A stretch of 64,000 nucleotides of DNA. Source: Kluyvera sp046569695. GTDB taxonomy: Bacteria > Pseudomonadota > Gammaproteobacteria > Enterobacterales > Enterobacteriaceae. Both the position numbers and the translations under genes were made by a program. Shown piece by piece: positions 35,669 to 44,502 of the stretch. Under the pieces are notes generated by a model that was given only the letters and a program-made list of their open reading frames with translations, had not been told where the DNA came from and searched no databases. The stretch is taken from contig NZ_JBKHUI010000014.1 in assembly GCF_046569695.1 (NCBI RefSeq), positions 1-64,000 of the forward strand. Reading direction: 5' to 3'. The stretch's first letter is position 1; each line of letters opens with the position of its first letter.

Positions 35669-35959
35669 ATGGACAACCATTTTGGCAAAGGGTTAATTGC
35701 GGGACTGAAGGCACCTTATGCCGACAGTGCGCAGAAGGTGGTCGGCTTTTGCACCGACTATAAGCGTGGTTTTGTGCTGGGCTTTTCGCACCGTATGTTT
35801 GAGAAAACCGGTGACCGTCAGCTTAGTGCCTGGGAGGCAGGGGTATTAACGCGGCGCTACGGGCTGGATAAAGAGATGGTGATGGATTTCTTCAAAGAGC
35901 ATGATTCCAGCACCACCGTTCGCTACTTTATGGCGGGCTACCGGCTGGAAGGTCAATAA
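35669..35959 (+). CDS. yghW: DUF2623 protein YghW
   Basis: 96-residue soluble protein. It resembles E. coli YghW along its entire length (HFGKGLIAGLKA, DYKRGFVLGFSHRMFEKTG, RRYGLDKEMVMDFF). Function is unknown. In E. coli it stands at the head of the hyb hydrogenase operon side; here the hyb genes are absent and yghU follows directly. Its leader is very A/T rich, with TATATAATTTTATATATA centred near 35642. Confidence 0.9.
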   Translation: MDNHFGKGLIAGLKAPYADSAQKVVGFCTDYKRGFVLGFSHRMFEKTGDRQLSAWEAGVLTRRYGLDKEMVMDFFKEHDSSTTVRYFMAGYRLEGQ

Positions 35960-35960
35960 A

Positions 35961-35985
35961 GCCGGGTGCCTGGCACCCGGCTTTT
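35961..35985. terminator. bidirectional terminator between yghW and yghU
   Basis: The stem GCCGGGTG / CACCCGGC around CCTGG is followed by TTTT on the plus strand. It closes yghW and could also serve the converging yghU. Confidence 0.8.
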
Positions 35986-35987
35986 CA

Positions 35988-36857
35988 TCATGATTGCTGA
36001 CGCTTGTCTTCGGTATGGGTATCGAAGTCACTGGCGTCATGACGCTCGTGCAGCTGTTCGTTCAGCGGGCCATTAGTACGGTTGACGATACGACCGCGCT
36101 TCACGCCTGGACGGCTGGCGATGTCCTGCGCCCAGCGCATCACGTTCTTGTAGCTCTGCGCATCCAGGAACTCATCTGCCCCGTACACATTCCCCAGCAC
36201 CACGTTGCCATACCACGGCCAGATAGCGATATCGGCGATGGTGTACTCTTCACCCGCCACGTAACGCCCGCGCGCCAGTTGCTTATCCAGCACGTCCAGC
36301 TGACGCTTCGCTTCCATGGTGAAGCGGTCAATAGCGTACTCAATCTTCACCGGCGCGTAGTTATAGAAGTGACCAAAACCGCCGCCGAGGAACGGGGCTG
36401 AGCCCTGTAGCCAGAACAACCAGTTCAGGGTTTCGGTGCGCCCGGCCGGATCTTTTGGCAGGAAGTGACCAAATTTCTCTGCCAGATAGAGCAGGATGTT
36501 GCCGGACTCAAACACGCGGGTTGGCGGCGTGGTGGAGTGGTCGCTAAGTGCCGGGATCTTCGAGTTCGGGTTCACTTCCACAAAGCCGCTGGAGAACTGA
36601 TCGCCCTCGCCAATGCGAATCAGCCACGCGTCGTATTCTGCTTCCGTTACGCCTGCCGCCAGCAACTCTTCCAGCATAATCGTCACTTTCTGGCCGTTGG
36701 GTGTACCCAGAGAGTAAAGCTGGAGCGGGTGATGGCCTACCGGCAGCGCTTGTTCATGAGTGGCACCGGAAATCGGGCGGTTAATATTGGCAAATGCGCC
36801 GCCGTTGTTTTGCTTCCATTCCCACACTTTGGGTGGCTGATAGGTGTTCTCTGACAT
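35988..36857 (-). CDS. yghU: nu-class glutathione transferase YghU
   Basis: 289-residue glutathione transferase with strong disulfide-bond oxidoreductase activity in E. coli. The thioredoxin-like N-terminal domain (about 40-130: LQLYSLGTPNGQKVTIMLEE) carries the Thr/Asn glutathione contacts of the nu class. The helical C-terminal domain follows (about 140-270). The length matches E. coli YghU (288). The tail is charged (HDASDFDTHTEDKRQQS). Confidence 0.95.
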   Translation of the reverse strand: MSENTYQPPKVWEWKQNNGGAFANINRPISGATHEQALPVGHHPLQLYSLGTPNGQKVTIMLEELLAAGVTEAEYDAWLIRIGEGDQFSSGFVEVNPNSKIPALSDHSTTPPTRVFESGNILLYLAEKFGHFLPKDPAGRTETLNWLFWLQGSAPFLGGGFGHFYNYAPVKIEYAIDRFTMEAKRQLDVLDKQLARGRYVAGEEYTIADIAIWPWYGNVVLGNVYGADEFLDAQSYKNVMRWAQDIASRPGVKRGRIVNRTNGPLNEQLHERHDASDFDTHTEDKRQQS

Positions 36858-36908
36858 AATCGCTCGCCTTATTTTGATGATGTGTTGAGGTAGTGAAGTT
36901 TAGCAGCT

Positions 36909-37457
36909 TCAGGCAAAAATCCGTGCCGCCCAGACGCTAACGTCGTCACCGCTGCCCAGATCCGGCTGTACCAGACCGTTGACCATAAAGGTGGGGGAGA
37001 CGTGAATCCCGTTCTGGCGCGCGTAACGAGCATGCCATTTAATCTCTTTTTGCAGCTCCGGTTCGGCGAACGCTGCGGCTAGCGGTACGCCGCTGTAGCG
37101 CTCAATCCTCGCGATAATCTCCTGCGGCGTGGCGTCCATATTCGGGCCGCTACAGTGGTCGGTAAACTCAAATTCTTCGCGATGATCGGCTACCGCTTTC
37201 ATCACCTTATGCGCCGCCGCTTTACCGTCGGGCAGCGTGGAGGCGGCAAGAATACAGCGCACAATCACGCCGGAGAACAGATGCCACGGCTGTGACTGTA
37301 AGCGAATTTTGACGCTAACGTTCTCTTCACCGACGAGTTCCAGCAACGCGTCCAGCTTGTTGAAAGTCTTAACGGAAAATGGGCAGGTTGGCTCCAGGAA
37401 CACTTCAAACGTGCGTGTGCCGTGGCCCCAGACCAGCGGTTGTGCCTGTAAACTCAT
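36909..37457 (-). CDS. thioredoxin-fold (DsbA-like) protein with CPFS motif
   Basis: 182-residue protein with a DsbA-type thioredoxin fold. The active-site position is CPFS (Cys25-Ser28), so the second redox cysteine is missing. The cis-proline region is GIHVSPTFMVNGL. No signal peptide is present, which places it in the cytoplasm. With a single cysteine it may act as a monothiol reductase or isomerase-like enzyme, perhaps with glutathione. Its position between the glutathione transferase yghU and glutathionylspermidine synthase gsp fits that idea, but the function is inference. Confidence 0.8.
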   Translation of the reverse strand: MSLQAQPLVWGHGTRTFEVFLEPTCPFSVKTFNKLDALLELVGEENVSVKIRLQSQPWHLFSGVIVRCILAASTLPDGKAAAHKVMKAVADHREEFEFTDHCSGPNMDATPQEIIARIERYSGVPLAAAFAEPELQKEIKWHARYARQNGIHVSPTFMVNGLVQPDLGSGDDVSVWAARIFA

Positions 37458-37612
37458 GTGGACTCCTGATGGGTTAAGTGTGCATTTTTCGGATGAATAT
37501 TTTTACCCCGATGGGTCATCCTCGCATACACGGGTGTATGATTAATCCACTTTTGTTGGATTAATTTCAACGTGCGGGCGAGAAAATCGCACGGTATGTT
37601 TGAGGAAGGTTC

Positions 37613-39481
37613 ATGAGCAAGGGAAGTACCAATAGTGACGCCCCATTTGGCACGTTGTTGGGGTATGCGCCGGGTGGCGTAGCGATTTACTCTTCAAATT
37701 ACAGCAGCTTAAAACCGGGCGACATGCCTGACGACGCATCGTTTCGTAGCTATATCGACAACGAATACATGGGCCACAAGTGGCAGTGCGTCGAGTTCGC
37801 CCGCCGTTTCCTGTTTATCAACTATGGATTTGTCTTCACCGATGTGGGCATGGCCTACGAGATCTTCTCGCTGCGCTATCTGCGCCAGGTGGTGAACGAT
37901 GCGATTCTCCCGCTCCAGGCGTTTGCCAATGGTTCCCGCCGTGCGCCGCTCGTCGGCTCTTTGCTAATCTGGCAAAAGGGCGGTGAGTTTAATGAAACTG
38001 GCCATGTGGCGGTGGTGACCCAACTGCTGGGCAACAAGGTGCGCATTGCAGAGCAGAACGTACTGCACTCGCCGCTGCCAGCAGGCCAGCAGTGGACCCG
38101 TGAGCTGACGCTCGAGGTCAAAGACGGCCACTACACGCTGCATGACACCTTCGACGACACTACTATTCTGGGCTGGATGATCCAGACCGACGATGCACGC
38201 TACGGCCTGCCGCAGCCGGCCATTGCCGGTGAAGCGCTCAAGCTTGGCGGCGCGCGACTGGAGAACAACGGCCAGTTTGAGGGCAAATGGCTGGATGAAA
38301 AAGATTCGCTCCAGCAGGCCTATATCGCCGCCAACGGTCACGTGATCAACGCCGATCCTTATCAGTACTTCACCATGACTGAAAGCGCTGAGCAGGAGCT
38401 GATCAAAGCGACCAACGAGATGCACCTGATGTATCTCCACGCGACCGACAAAGTGATGCGCGACGATAACCTGCTGGCGCTGTTCGACATCCCGAAAATC
38501 CTTTGGCCGCGTCTGCGCCTCTCCTGGCAGCGTCGTCGTCACGATATGATCACCGGGCGCATGGACTTCTGCATGGACGAGCGCGGGCTGAAGGTTTACG
38601 AGTACAACGCCGACTCCGCATCCTGCCACACCGAAGGTGGTTTGATCCTCGAACAGTGGCTGAAAACCGGCTACCGCGGCAACGGCCATAACCCGGCGGA
38701 AGATCTGCTGGGTGAACTGGTGGGCGCGTGGAAACACAGCCAGGCCAGACCGTTTGTGCACATCATGCAGGACAACGATCTGGAAGAGAATTATCACGCT
38801 CAGTTTATGCAGCGTGCCCTCGAACAGGCCGGCTTTGAGAGCAAAATTCTTTATGGCCTGGACGAGCTGCGCTGGGATGCCGCCGGTCAGTTAATTGACG
38901 GTGATGGACGTCTGGTGAACTGCGTGTGGAAAACCTGGGCGTGGGAAACTGCCATCGAACAGGTGCGCGAGGTTGACGAAGATGAATATGCCGCCGTGCC
39001 GATTCGCACCGGTAATCCGGATAACGAAGTGCGTCTGATTGACGTGCTGCTACGTCCGGAAGTGATGGTCTTTGAGCCGCTGTGGACGGTTATCCCTGGC
39101 AACAAAGCGATTCTGCCAGTGCTGTGGTCGCTGTTCCCGAACCATCCGTATCTGCTGGATACCGATTTCGAAGTCAGCGAACATCTGGCAAAAACGGGTT
39201 ATGCGATTAAGCCTATTTCCGGTCGCTGCGGCAGTAATATCGATCTGGTCAGCGGGAACGATCGGTTACTGGATCAAACCAGCGGTAAATTTGTCGATAG
39301 AAAAAATATTTATCAGCAACTTTGGTGCTTGCCAAACGTCGCAGGAAAATATATTCAGGTATGTACCTTTACCGTCGGCGGTAATTATGGCGGCACCTGT
39401 TTACGCGGTGACGAATCTCTGGTGATTAAAAAAGAGAGCGATATTGAACCGCTGGTGGTAATAAAAGATAACGAATTGTAG
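37613..39481 (+). CDS. gsp: bifunctional glutathionylspermidine amidase/synthetase Gsp
   Basis: 622 residues, two enzymes in one chain. The N-terminal CHAP-type amidase (about 1-195) has its nucleophile at Cys59 (GHKWQCVEFARRF) and splits glutathionylspermidine. The C-terminal ATP-grasp synthetase (about 205-622) joins glutathione and spermidine, with conserved RMDFCMDERGLKVYEYNADS. GAGGAAGG precedes the ATG. The stop codon TAG is the first part of the REP unit that follows. Confidence 0.96.
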   Translation: MSKGSTNSDAPFGTLLGYAPGGVAIYSSNYSSLKPGDMPDDASFRSYIDNEYMGHKWQCVEFARRFLFINYGFVFTDVGMAYEIFSLRYLRQVVNDAILPLQAFANGSRRAPLVGSLLIWQKGGEFNETGHVAVVTQLLGNKVRIAEQNVLHSPLPAGQQWTRELTLEVKDGHYTLHDTFDDTTILGWMIQTDDARYGLPQPAIAGEALKLGGARLENNGQFEGKWLDEKDSLQQAYIAANGHVINADPYQYFTMTESAEQELIKATNEMHLMYLHATDKVMRDDNLLALFDIPKILWPRLRLSWQRRRHDMITGRMDFCMDERGLKVYEYNADSASCHTEGGLILEQWLKTGYRGNGHNPAEDLLGELVGAWKHSQARPFVHIMQDNDLEENYHAQFMQRALEQAGFESKILYGLDELRWDAAGQLIDGDGRLVNCVWKTWAWETAIEQVREVDEDEYAAVPIRTGNPDNEVRLIDVLLRPEVMVFEPLWTVIPGNKAILPVLWSLFPNHPYLLDTDFEVSEHLAKTGYAIKPISGRCGSNIDLVSGNDRLLDQTSGKFVDRKNIYQQLWCLPNVAGKYIQVCTFTVGGNYGGTCLRGDESLVIKKESDIEPLVVIKDNEL

Positions 39482-39554
39482 GCCGGATAAGGCGGGGCCG
39501 CCATCCGGCAATCTGCGTCGGGTTGCCTGATGGCGCTTCGCTTATCAGGCCTAC
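39480..39554. repeat. REP pair (BIME) starting in the gsp stop codon
   Basis: Inverted REP units GTAGGCCGGATAAGGCGGGG and TGCCTGATGGCGCTTCGCTT span the gap to the aminotransferase gene. The first begins within the gsp stop codon. Confidence 0.85.
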
Positions 39555-39605
39555 GTAAAGCAAGCCTGCAATAAACACAACAACAAGACAGAAAAGGAAA
39601 TGAAT

Positions 39606-40787
39606 ATGCACGATCGGCGACTCGCCGTGCGCGCGGGTGAACTCAAGCCCTCCGCCGTCCGCGAACTCTTAAAACACAGTAAACTGCCCGGCGTGATTTC
39701 TCTCGGTGGCGGCATTCCTGCCCCGGAGCTTTTTGATACCGAAGGGCTGGAGCTGGCGGTGCAGAAGGTGATGAGCGAACGCTTTAACGATGCCTTCCAG
39801 TACGGTTTGACCGAAGGCTACCCGCCGCTGCGTCAGGCCGTCAGCGAACTGTGTCAGGCGCGCGGTGTGGCCTGCCAGGCAAGTCACGTGTATATCACCT
39901 CTGGCTCGCAGCAGTCGCTGGATATTGTGGCCCGCACGCTACTCGATCCGGGTGATGCGATTGTTGTTGAACGCCCAACCTATCTGGCAGCGCTACAGGT
40001 CTTCCAGCTGGCGCAGGCCAATATTCTGAGCGTCGATACTGACGACAACGGCATGCTGGTAGAGCAGCTTGCCGAACTGCTTTCCACCACCCGCGTGAAG
40101 GCCGTTTATCTGGTGCCAACCTTTGGTAATCCAGGCGGTAAAACCCTGAGTGACGACCGCCGCCGCCGTCTGGTGGAGCTGGCGAAGCAGCATGATTTTG
40201 TGATCATTGAAGACGACCCGTACGGTGAAATCAGCTTTACCGATGAAGTGCAGCGCCCGCTGTACCAGCACGCGGTGGAGCTGGGCTGCGAAGATCAGGT
40301 GGTCTACACCTCAACCTTCTCTAAAATTCTGGCACCGGGTATGCGTATCGGCTGGATTGTGATGCCGGACTGGCTGGCGCAGCAGACGGTGATCGTTAAG
40401 CAGGCCGCCGATTTGCACACCAATATGCTGTCGCAGGTGATTACCGCCGAGTACCTGAGCCTGGGCCGTCTGGAAAACCAGATTGCGCTTATCCGCGAAG
40501 ATTACCGTAAGAAGTGTGATGCGCTGGCCGATGCGCTGGAAAGCCGTCTGGGCGAGCATATCGAGTTCAGCCGTCCGAAGGGGGGGATGTTCCTGTGGGC
40601 GCGCTTCCGCTACCCGTTCGATACCATGAAGTGGCTGGAAAAAACGCTGGAAAACGGCGTGGTGTATGTGCCGGGTGAAGCATTCTACAACGATAATCCG
40701 GATACCCGCACCCTGCGTCTGTCGTACTCGACGGTATCGCAGGAAGGGCTGATGACCGCCGTGGAACGCCTGGCGAAATCACTGTAA
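39606..40787 (+). CDS. PLP-dependent aminotransferase, class I/II (2-aminoadipate / MocR-like fold)
   Basis: 393-residue fold-type I PLP enzyme. The PLP lysine lies in YTSTFSKILAPGMRIGW, the phosphate loop in TSGSQQSLDIV, and the conserved asparagine in PTFGNPGGKT. This pattern is that of the 2-aminoadipate aminotransferase (LysN) and multi-substrate aminotransferase group. There is no N-terminal GntR domain, so it is an enzyme rather than a MocR regulator. AAGGA sits seven bases before the ATG at 39606; the ATG at 39600 is too close to it. It is the first accessory gene after gsp. The amino donor is not predictable. Confidence 0.88.
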   Translation: MHDRRLAVRAGELKPSAVRELLKHSKLPGVISLGGGIPAPELFDTEGLELAVQKVMSERFNDAFQYGLTEGYPPLRQAVSELCQARGVACQASHVYITSGSQQSLDIVARTLLDPGDAIVVERPTYLAALQVFQLAQANILSVDTDDNGMLVEQLAELLSTTRVKAVYLVPTFGNPGGKTLSDDRRRRLVELAKQHDFVIIEDDPYGEISFTDEVQRPLYQHAVELGCEDQVVYTSTFSKILAPGMRIGWIVMPDWLAQQTVIVKQAADLHTNMLSQVITAEYLSLGRLENQIALIREDYRKKCDALADALESRLGEHIEFSRPKGGMFLWARFRYPFDTMKWLEKTLENGVVYVPGEAFYNDNPDTRTLRLSYSTVSQEGLMTAVERLAKSL

Positions 40788-40796
40788 CCCGCTTTT

Positions 40797-40830
40797 ACTC
40801 CGCGCTGAACGTTAGCGCGGAGTCTCTTCT
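40797..40830 (+). terminator. rho-independent terminator after the aminotransferase
   Basis: The stem ACTCCGCGCT / AGCGCGGAGT with a GAACGTT loop is followed by CTCTTCTCTT. Confidence 0.75.
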
Positions 40831-40831
40831 C

Positions 40832-40927
40832 TTATTCCTGGTCAGCCATCCGGTCATCAACCCAGATAAGCATTAGCGAGGCCAGAAAGGCCGCCGCTGC
40901 GGTACCCATAAATAACAACATACCCAT
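40832..40927 (-). CDS. possible 31-residue membrane miniprotein
   Basis: An ATG at 40927 opens a 31-codon frame: about 21 hydrophobic residues (from MGMLLFMGTAAAAFL to LMLIWV) and the acidic tail DDRMADQE, then TAA. A single helix with a short charged tail is the typical plan of bacterial small membrane proteins. It lies 20 bases after the stop of the 61-residue ORF on the same strand, so the two could form an operon. The ribosome site is weak. The gene was found by reading; no family is recognised. Confidence 0.45.
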   Translation of the reverse strand: MGMLLFMGTAAAAFLASLMLIWVDDRMADQE

Positions 40928-40947
40928 ATCCCGATTTATTCTTTTTA

Positions 40948-41133
40948 TTATTCTGCTATTTCCGCAGCGTGATTATTTCTATCCGTGAGAGTTATTTTAA
41001 TATCATGTGGGGCGCTGGCGAGGGTAAAGAAACTGTCGGCATCAATATCGAAATTAAGAATGATTTCCTTATATTTTCCACAGGTAATTAATTCTTTCGC
41101 TTCACTAATACTGTTGGCTGTAATGGTAGACAT
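40948..41133 (-). CDS. small hypothetical protein of 61 residues
   Basis: A 61-residue soluble, acidic ORF (MSTITANSISEAKELITCGK, then KEIILNFDIDADSFFTLASA). AGGG lies a suitable distance before the ATG. It looks like a small alpha/beta protein. No family is recognised. It is divergent from the YdeP-type oxidoreductase gene, sharing a 332-base AT-rich control region. Confidence 0.6.
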   Translation of the reverse strand: MSTITANSISEAKELITCGKYKEIILNFDIDADSFFTLASAPHDIKITLTDRNNHAAEIAE

Positions 41134-41178
41134 CGTAGGACCCTATTAGAAAACTCAGAAGAAAATAAAAGCTAGCGC

Positions 41179-41231
41179 TTATCAGATCAACTACTTTTTC
41201 CTGGGGCCTTTATCAGATGAAATCCTGATAA
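41179..41231. promoter_or_regulatory. three-site repeat in the control region upstream of the YdeP-type gene
   Basis: TTATCAGAT occurs at 41179-41187 and again at 41210-41218, 31 bases apart (three helical turns), and the second copy faces an inverted CTGATAA at 41225-41231. The region 41134-41465 carries no gene. It also has an imperfect G/C hairpin (about 41351-41383). The repeats look like binding sites for an unidentified regulator. Confidence 0.4.
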
Positions 41232-41465
41232 TGTTAACGGGAGAAAGATAATTTCTGATTTAACTTAGGTGGCAGATTTTCGTTTTATCGTGGTGCGTTT
41301 CTGCGCTGAAATTCACCAGAATAAGAGCGCTATCTGCTACCAGAAGGGAACCGCCCTCTAACCCGTTCATTGTAGGGCGGGCATACCTCGTGAAGAGGAA
41401 ATCTTTGCGCCAGTGAACTTGCTACCGTATCACCATTGAAATTGGGTACAAAATAAGCGGTAAAA

Positions 41466-43754
41466 ATGAGTAATGGCGTTCCGGGTGTAAGCGGCTATCA
41501 AGGGCCGGCAGGTGGTTGGGGTGCAGTCAAAGCGGTGACCGCCTCGGTGTTTTCACAAAAGGCCGTTGCGCGCGACATCATCGCGATGTTCCGCATGAAT
41601 CAGGTAAAAGGTTTTGATTGCCCCGGCTGCGCCTGGCCTGACCCTGGCCACCGTTCGCCGATGGAACTTTGCGAAAACGGCGTAAAGGCGGTTTCCTGGG
41701 AGACGACCAGCAAGAAAGCTTCCCCGGATTTTTTCCGCCAGCATACGGTGGCTGAGCTGTGGCATTACAGTGACTATGCGCTGGAAAACATTGGCCGCCT
41801 GACCCACCCAATGAAGTACGATTCCGCAACCGACACCTGGCAGGCGGTGGAGTGGCAGACGGCTTTCGCGGAAATCGGCGAGCAACTGCGCAGCCTGGCG
41901 TCTCCGGAACAGGTAGAGTTTTATACCTCCGGGCGTACCTCCAATGAAGCGGCGTTCCTCTATCAGCTGTTTGCCCGCGAATACGGCAGCAGCAATTTCC
42001 CGGACTGCTCCAACATGTGCCACGGGCCGACCAGTGCAGGCCTGACACCCTCGATTGGTTTGGGTAAAGGCACTGTCGAACTCGACGACTTTGAACACTG
42101 CGATCTGGTGATTTGCATTGGGCACAACCCTGGCACCAACCATCCGCGCATGCTCACCACGCTGCGCGAAGTGGCGCAGCGTGGCGCTCGCATCATCTCC
42201 ATCAACCCGCTTGCGGAAAGGGGGCTTGAACGCTTTAGCTTCCCGCAAAGCCCAACGGATATGCTCAAAGGCCACGCCACTACCCTCAGCAATGAATACT
42301 ACCAGGTAAAAATGGGCGGCGATGCCTCGCTGCTCAAAGGGATCATGAAAGCGCTGATCGAGATGGATGAAGCCCGTATTTTGCTTGGCCAGGAACCGTG
42401 CCTCGACCGCGCGTTTCTGGCTGAGCATACCCACGGTTATCAGGAGCTGTACGACGATCTGCATCGCTGTCGTTGGGCGGAACTGGAACAGGATTCTGGT
42501 CTCAGCCAAGGCCAGATGGAAGAGCTCGCCTACCGTTACGACAAATCGAACGCCACCATCATCTGCTACGGGCTGGGTATCACCCAGCATAAGAACGGCA
42601 CGGAGAACGTGCAGCAACTGGTAAATCTGCTGTTGCTGAAGGGCAATATGGGCAAGAAAGGGGCGGGGATCTGCCCGTTGCGCGGTCACTCCAACGTGCA
42701 GGGCGACCGTTCGGTAGGAATTAACGAAGCGGCGTCAGAAGAGTTTCTGGTGCGGCTCGAAGGACGCTTTAACATCAGCGTCTCTCGCAAACACGGTCGT
42801 TCCAGCGTGGAGAGCATTCGCGCCATTGAACGTGGCGACGCCAAAGCCCTTATCTGCATGGGCGGTAACCTGGCGGTGGCGATGCCGCAACCGCAGCGCA
42901 CCTTCGAGGCGATGAAAAAGCTCGATCTGCAGGTGCACGTGGCGACCAAGCTAAACCGCTCACATCTGCTGATGGCGAAGCACAACTACCTGTTGCCGGC
43001 GCTGGGCCGAACCGAGCGCGATATGCAGGCTAGCGGGATTCAGTCGGTGACCGTGGAAGATTCGATGTCGATGGTCCACGCTTCCTGCGGAGCCCTGAAA
43101 CCAGCCTCGCGCTGGTTGAAGTCAGAACCGGCGATTGTGGCGGAGATGGCGCGCGCCACCTTGCCGAATTCCCCGGTGAACTGGGAAGCGATGATGGGCG
43201 ATTATGCGCTGATTCGCGATGCGATTGCCGACGTGATCCCGGCGTTTGCTCACTATAACGAGCGCATTGCCGAACCGGGCGGTTTCCGTATGGATACGCC
43301 AGCCTCGCGTCGTGAGTGGAACACGGCTACCGGCAAGGCCAACTTTGTAGTGAGCAACCAGCGCGCCATAGAGCGCGAGCATCAGCCCGCTGATTCGCTG
43401 GTGCTGGCAACATTGCGCAGCCACGATCAGTACAACACCACCATTTATGGCATGAACGACCGCTATCGTGGGATCACCGGTCGCCGCGACGTCGCGTTCT
43501 TAAGCCAGGCAGAAGCCGACGCACGCGGACTGCTGGAAGGCGATGTGATTAATATTCAGGCGCTGGATGATGACGGCAAACCGAGTGAAGGCCGGGTGAT
43601 GAATGGCCTGACGGTAGTGGTTTACAGCATGGCGAGCGGCTCGATTGGAGCCTATCTGCCTGAAGCGAATGTACTGCTTTCATTGGATGCGGTGGACACT
43701 CAAAGTCTGACACCCGCTTATAAGAGCGTGCCGGTGCTGATAACCAAAGCATAG
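41466..43754 (+). CDS. FdhF/YdeP-family molybdopterin oxidoreductase
   Basis: 762-residue cytoplasmic enzyme resembling E. coli YdeP along its full length. The N-terminus shows Cys52-X2-Cys55-X13-Cys69 (GFDCPGCAWPDP), as in YdeP and unlike the four-cysteine iron-sulfur motif of formate dehydrogenases. SNMCHGPTSAG holds a cysteine at the expected molybdenum-ligand position. In E. coli YdeP contributes to acid resistance; its substrate is unknown. Any formate activity is doubtful. Its neighbours are a YeaR-like gene and a nucleoside kinase, which do not explain it. Confidence 0.88.
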   Translation: MSNGVPGVSGYQGPAGGWGAVKAVTASVFSQKAVARDIIAMFRMNQVKGFDCPGCAWPDPGHRSPMELCENGVKAVSWETTSKKASPDFFRQHTVAELWHYSDYALENIGRLTHPMKYDSATDTWQAVEWQTAFAEIGEQLRSLASPEQVEFYTSGRTSNEAAFLYQLFAREYGSSNFPDCSNMCHGPTSAGLTPSIGLGKGTVELDDFEHCDLVICIGHNPGTNHPRMLTTLREVAQRGARIISINPLAERGLERFSFPQSPTDMLKGHATTLSNEYYQVKMGGDASLLKGIMKALIEMDEARILLGQEPCLDRAFLAEHTHGYQELYDDLHRCRWAELEQDSGLSQGQMEELAYRYDKSNATIICYGLGITQHKNGTENVQQLVNLLLLKGNMGKKGAGICPLRGHSNVQGDRSVGINEAASEEFLVRLEGRFNISVSRKHGRSSVESIRAIERGDAKALICMGGNLAVAMPQPQRTFEAMKKLDLQVHVATKLNRSHLLMAKHNYLLPALGRTERDMQASGIQSVTVEDSMSMVHASCGALKPASRWLKSEPAIVAEMARATLPNSPVNWEAMMGDYALIRDAIADVIPAFAHYNERIAEPGGFRMDTPASRREWNTATGKANFVVSNQRAIEREHQPADSLVLATLRSHDQYNTTIYGMNDRYRGITGRRDVAFLSQAEADARGLLEGDVINIQALDDDGKPSEGRVMNGLTVVVYSMASGSIGAYLPEANVLLSLDAVDTQSLTPAYKSVPVLITKA

Positions 43755-43772
43755 GCCGCGCAAACCGTCAGC

Positions 43773-43806
43773 ACGAAACCAGCCGTCAGGCTGGTTTCGT
43801 CGTTTC
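43773..43806 (+). terminator. rho-independent terminator after the YdeP-type gene
   Basis: The eleven-base stem CGAAACCAGCC / GGCTGGTTTCG with a GTCA loop is followed by TCGTTT. Confidence 0.8.
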
Positions 43807-43912
43807 TGGGAGCAGAATAATTTTTATGGTAATGAGATTTATTCGCAATAATGACTTTGCAGTGAAATTTTAAAGATGTATTTTAAATGCAACTTATGAA
43901 GCGGAGGTCATT

Positions 43913-44254
43913 ATGAGCCATCTCAGAATTCCAAAAAACTGGACCATCAAACGTTCCACCCCATTCTTTACGAAAGACAACGTGCCTGCCGCGCTGCTCA
44001 GCCACCACAACACCGCCGCCGGTATTTTCGGCCAGCTCTGCGTCATGGAAGGGACGGTAACCTACTACGGCTTCGCCAACGGTGAGGCCACCGAACCGGA
44101 GGTTAAAGTGGTGATTAATGCCGGTAGCTTCGCGACCAGCCCACCACAGTACTGGCACCGTATCGAAATGACCGACGACGCGCAGTTCAACATCAACTTC
44201 TGGGCCGAGCCTGAATTCTCCGGTGACGAAGTCTACAGCGCAAAAAAATCCTAA
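43913..44254 (+). CDS. DUF1971 protein (YeaR / TehB N-terminal-like cupin)
   Basis: 113-residue cupin-like protein of the DUF1971 family, similar to YeaR and to the N-terminal domain of some TehB proteins (STPFFTKDNVPAALLSHH, SPPQYWHRIEMTDDAQFNIN). In E. coli yeaR responds to nitrate and nitric oxide; the family also occurs in tellurite-resistance proteins. GCGGAGG stands before the ATG. Function is not established. Confidence 0.85.
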   Translation: MSHLRIPKNWTIKRSTPFFTKDNVPAALLSHHNTAAGIFGQLCVMEGTVTYYGFANGEATEPEVKVVINAGSFATSPPQYWHRIEMTDDAQFNINFWAEPEFSGDEVYSAKKS

Positions 44255-44311
44255 CCCTGCCGCTTCCCCATCACCGTTGATGGGGGAGCCCTCCCGATAG
44301 TGTAAAACGCC

Positions 44312-44485
44312 ATGATGACATTCTTCAAAAACGCGTCGATGCGAGTCGATTACGGCGAGCAGGAGTGCTGCCGCGAACAGCCTTTACTCCATGCCGCCGA
44401 ATATCAGGAATATCTATACTGTGAAGGGCCAGACTGTCCCGCCAGCCACACGGAGCGTCCTGCTGACGCCGCATCAATTCGTTAA
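44312..44485 (+). CDS. possible 57-residue cysteine-containing protein
   Basis: An ATG at 44312 opens a 57-codon frame ending TAA at 44485, 17 bases before the deoxynucleoside kinase gene. It contains four cysteines (Cys19, Cys20, Cys37, Cys42; YGEQECC and LYCEGPDCP), which might bind a metal. The ribosome site is weak. Tight spacing to the kinase gene is the main support. Confidence 0.4.
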   Translation: MMTFFKNASMRVDYGEQECCREQPLLHAAEYQEYLYCEGPDCPASHTERPADAASIR

Positions 44486-44502
44486 ATCATCAGGGTGCTG
44501 AC

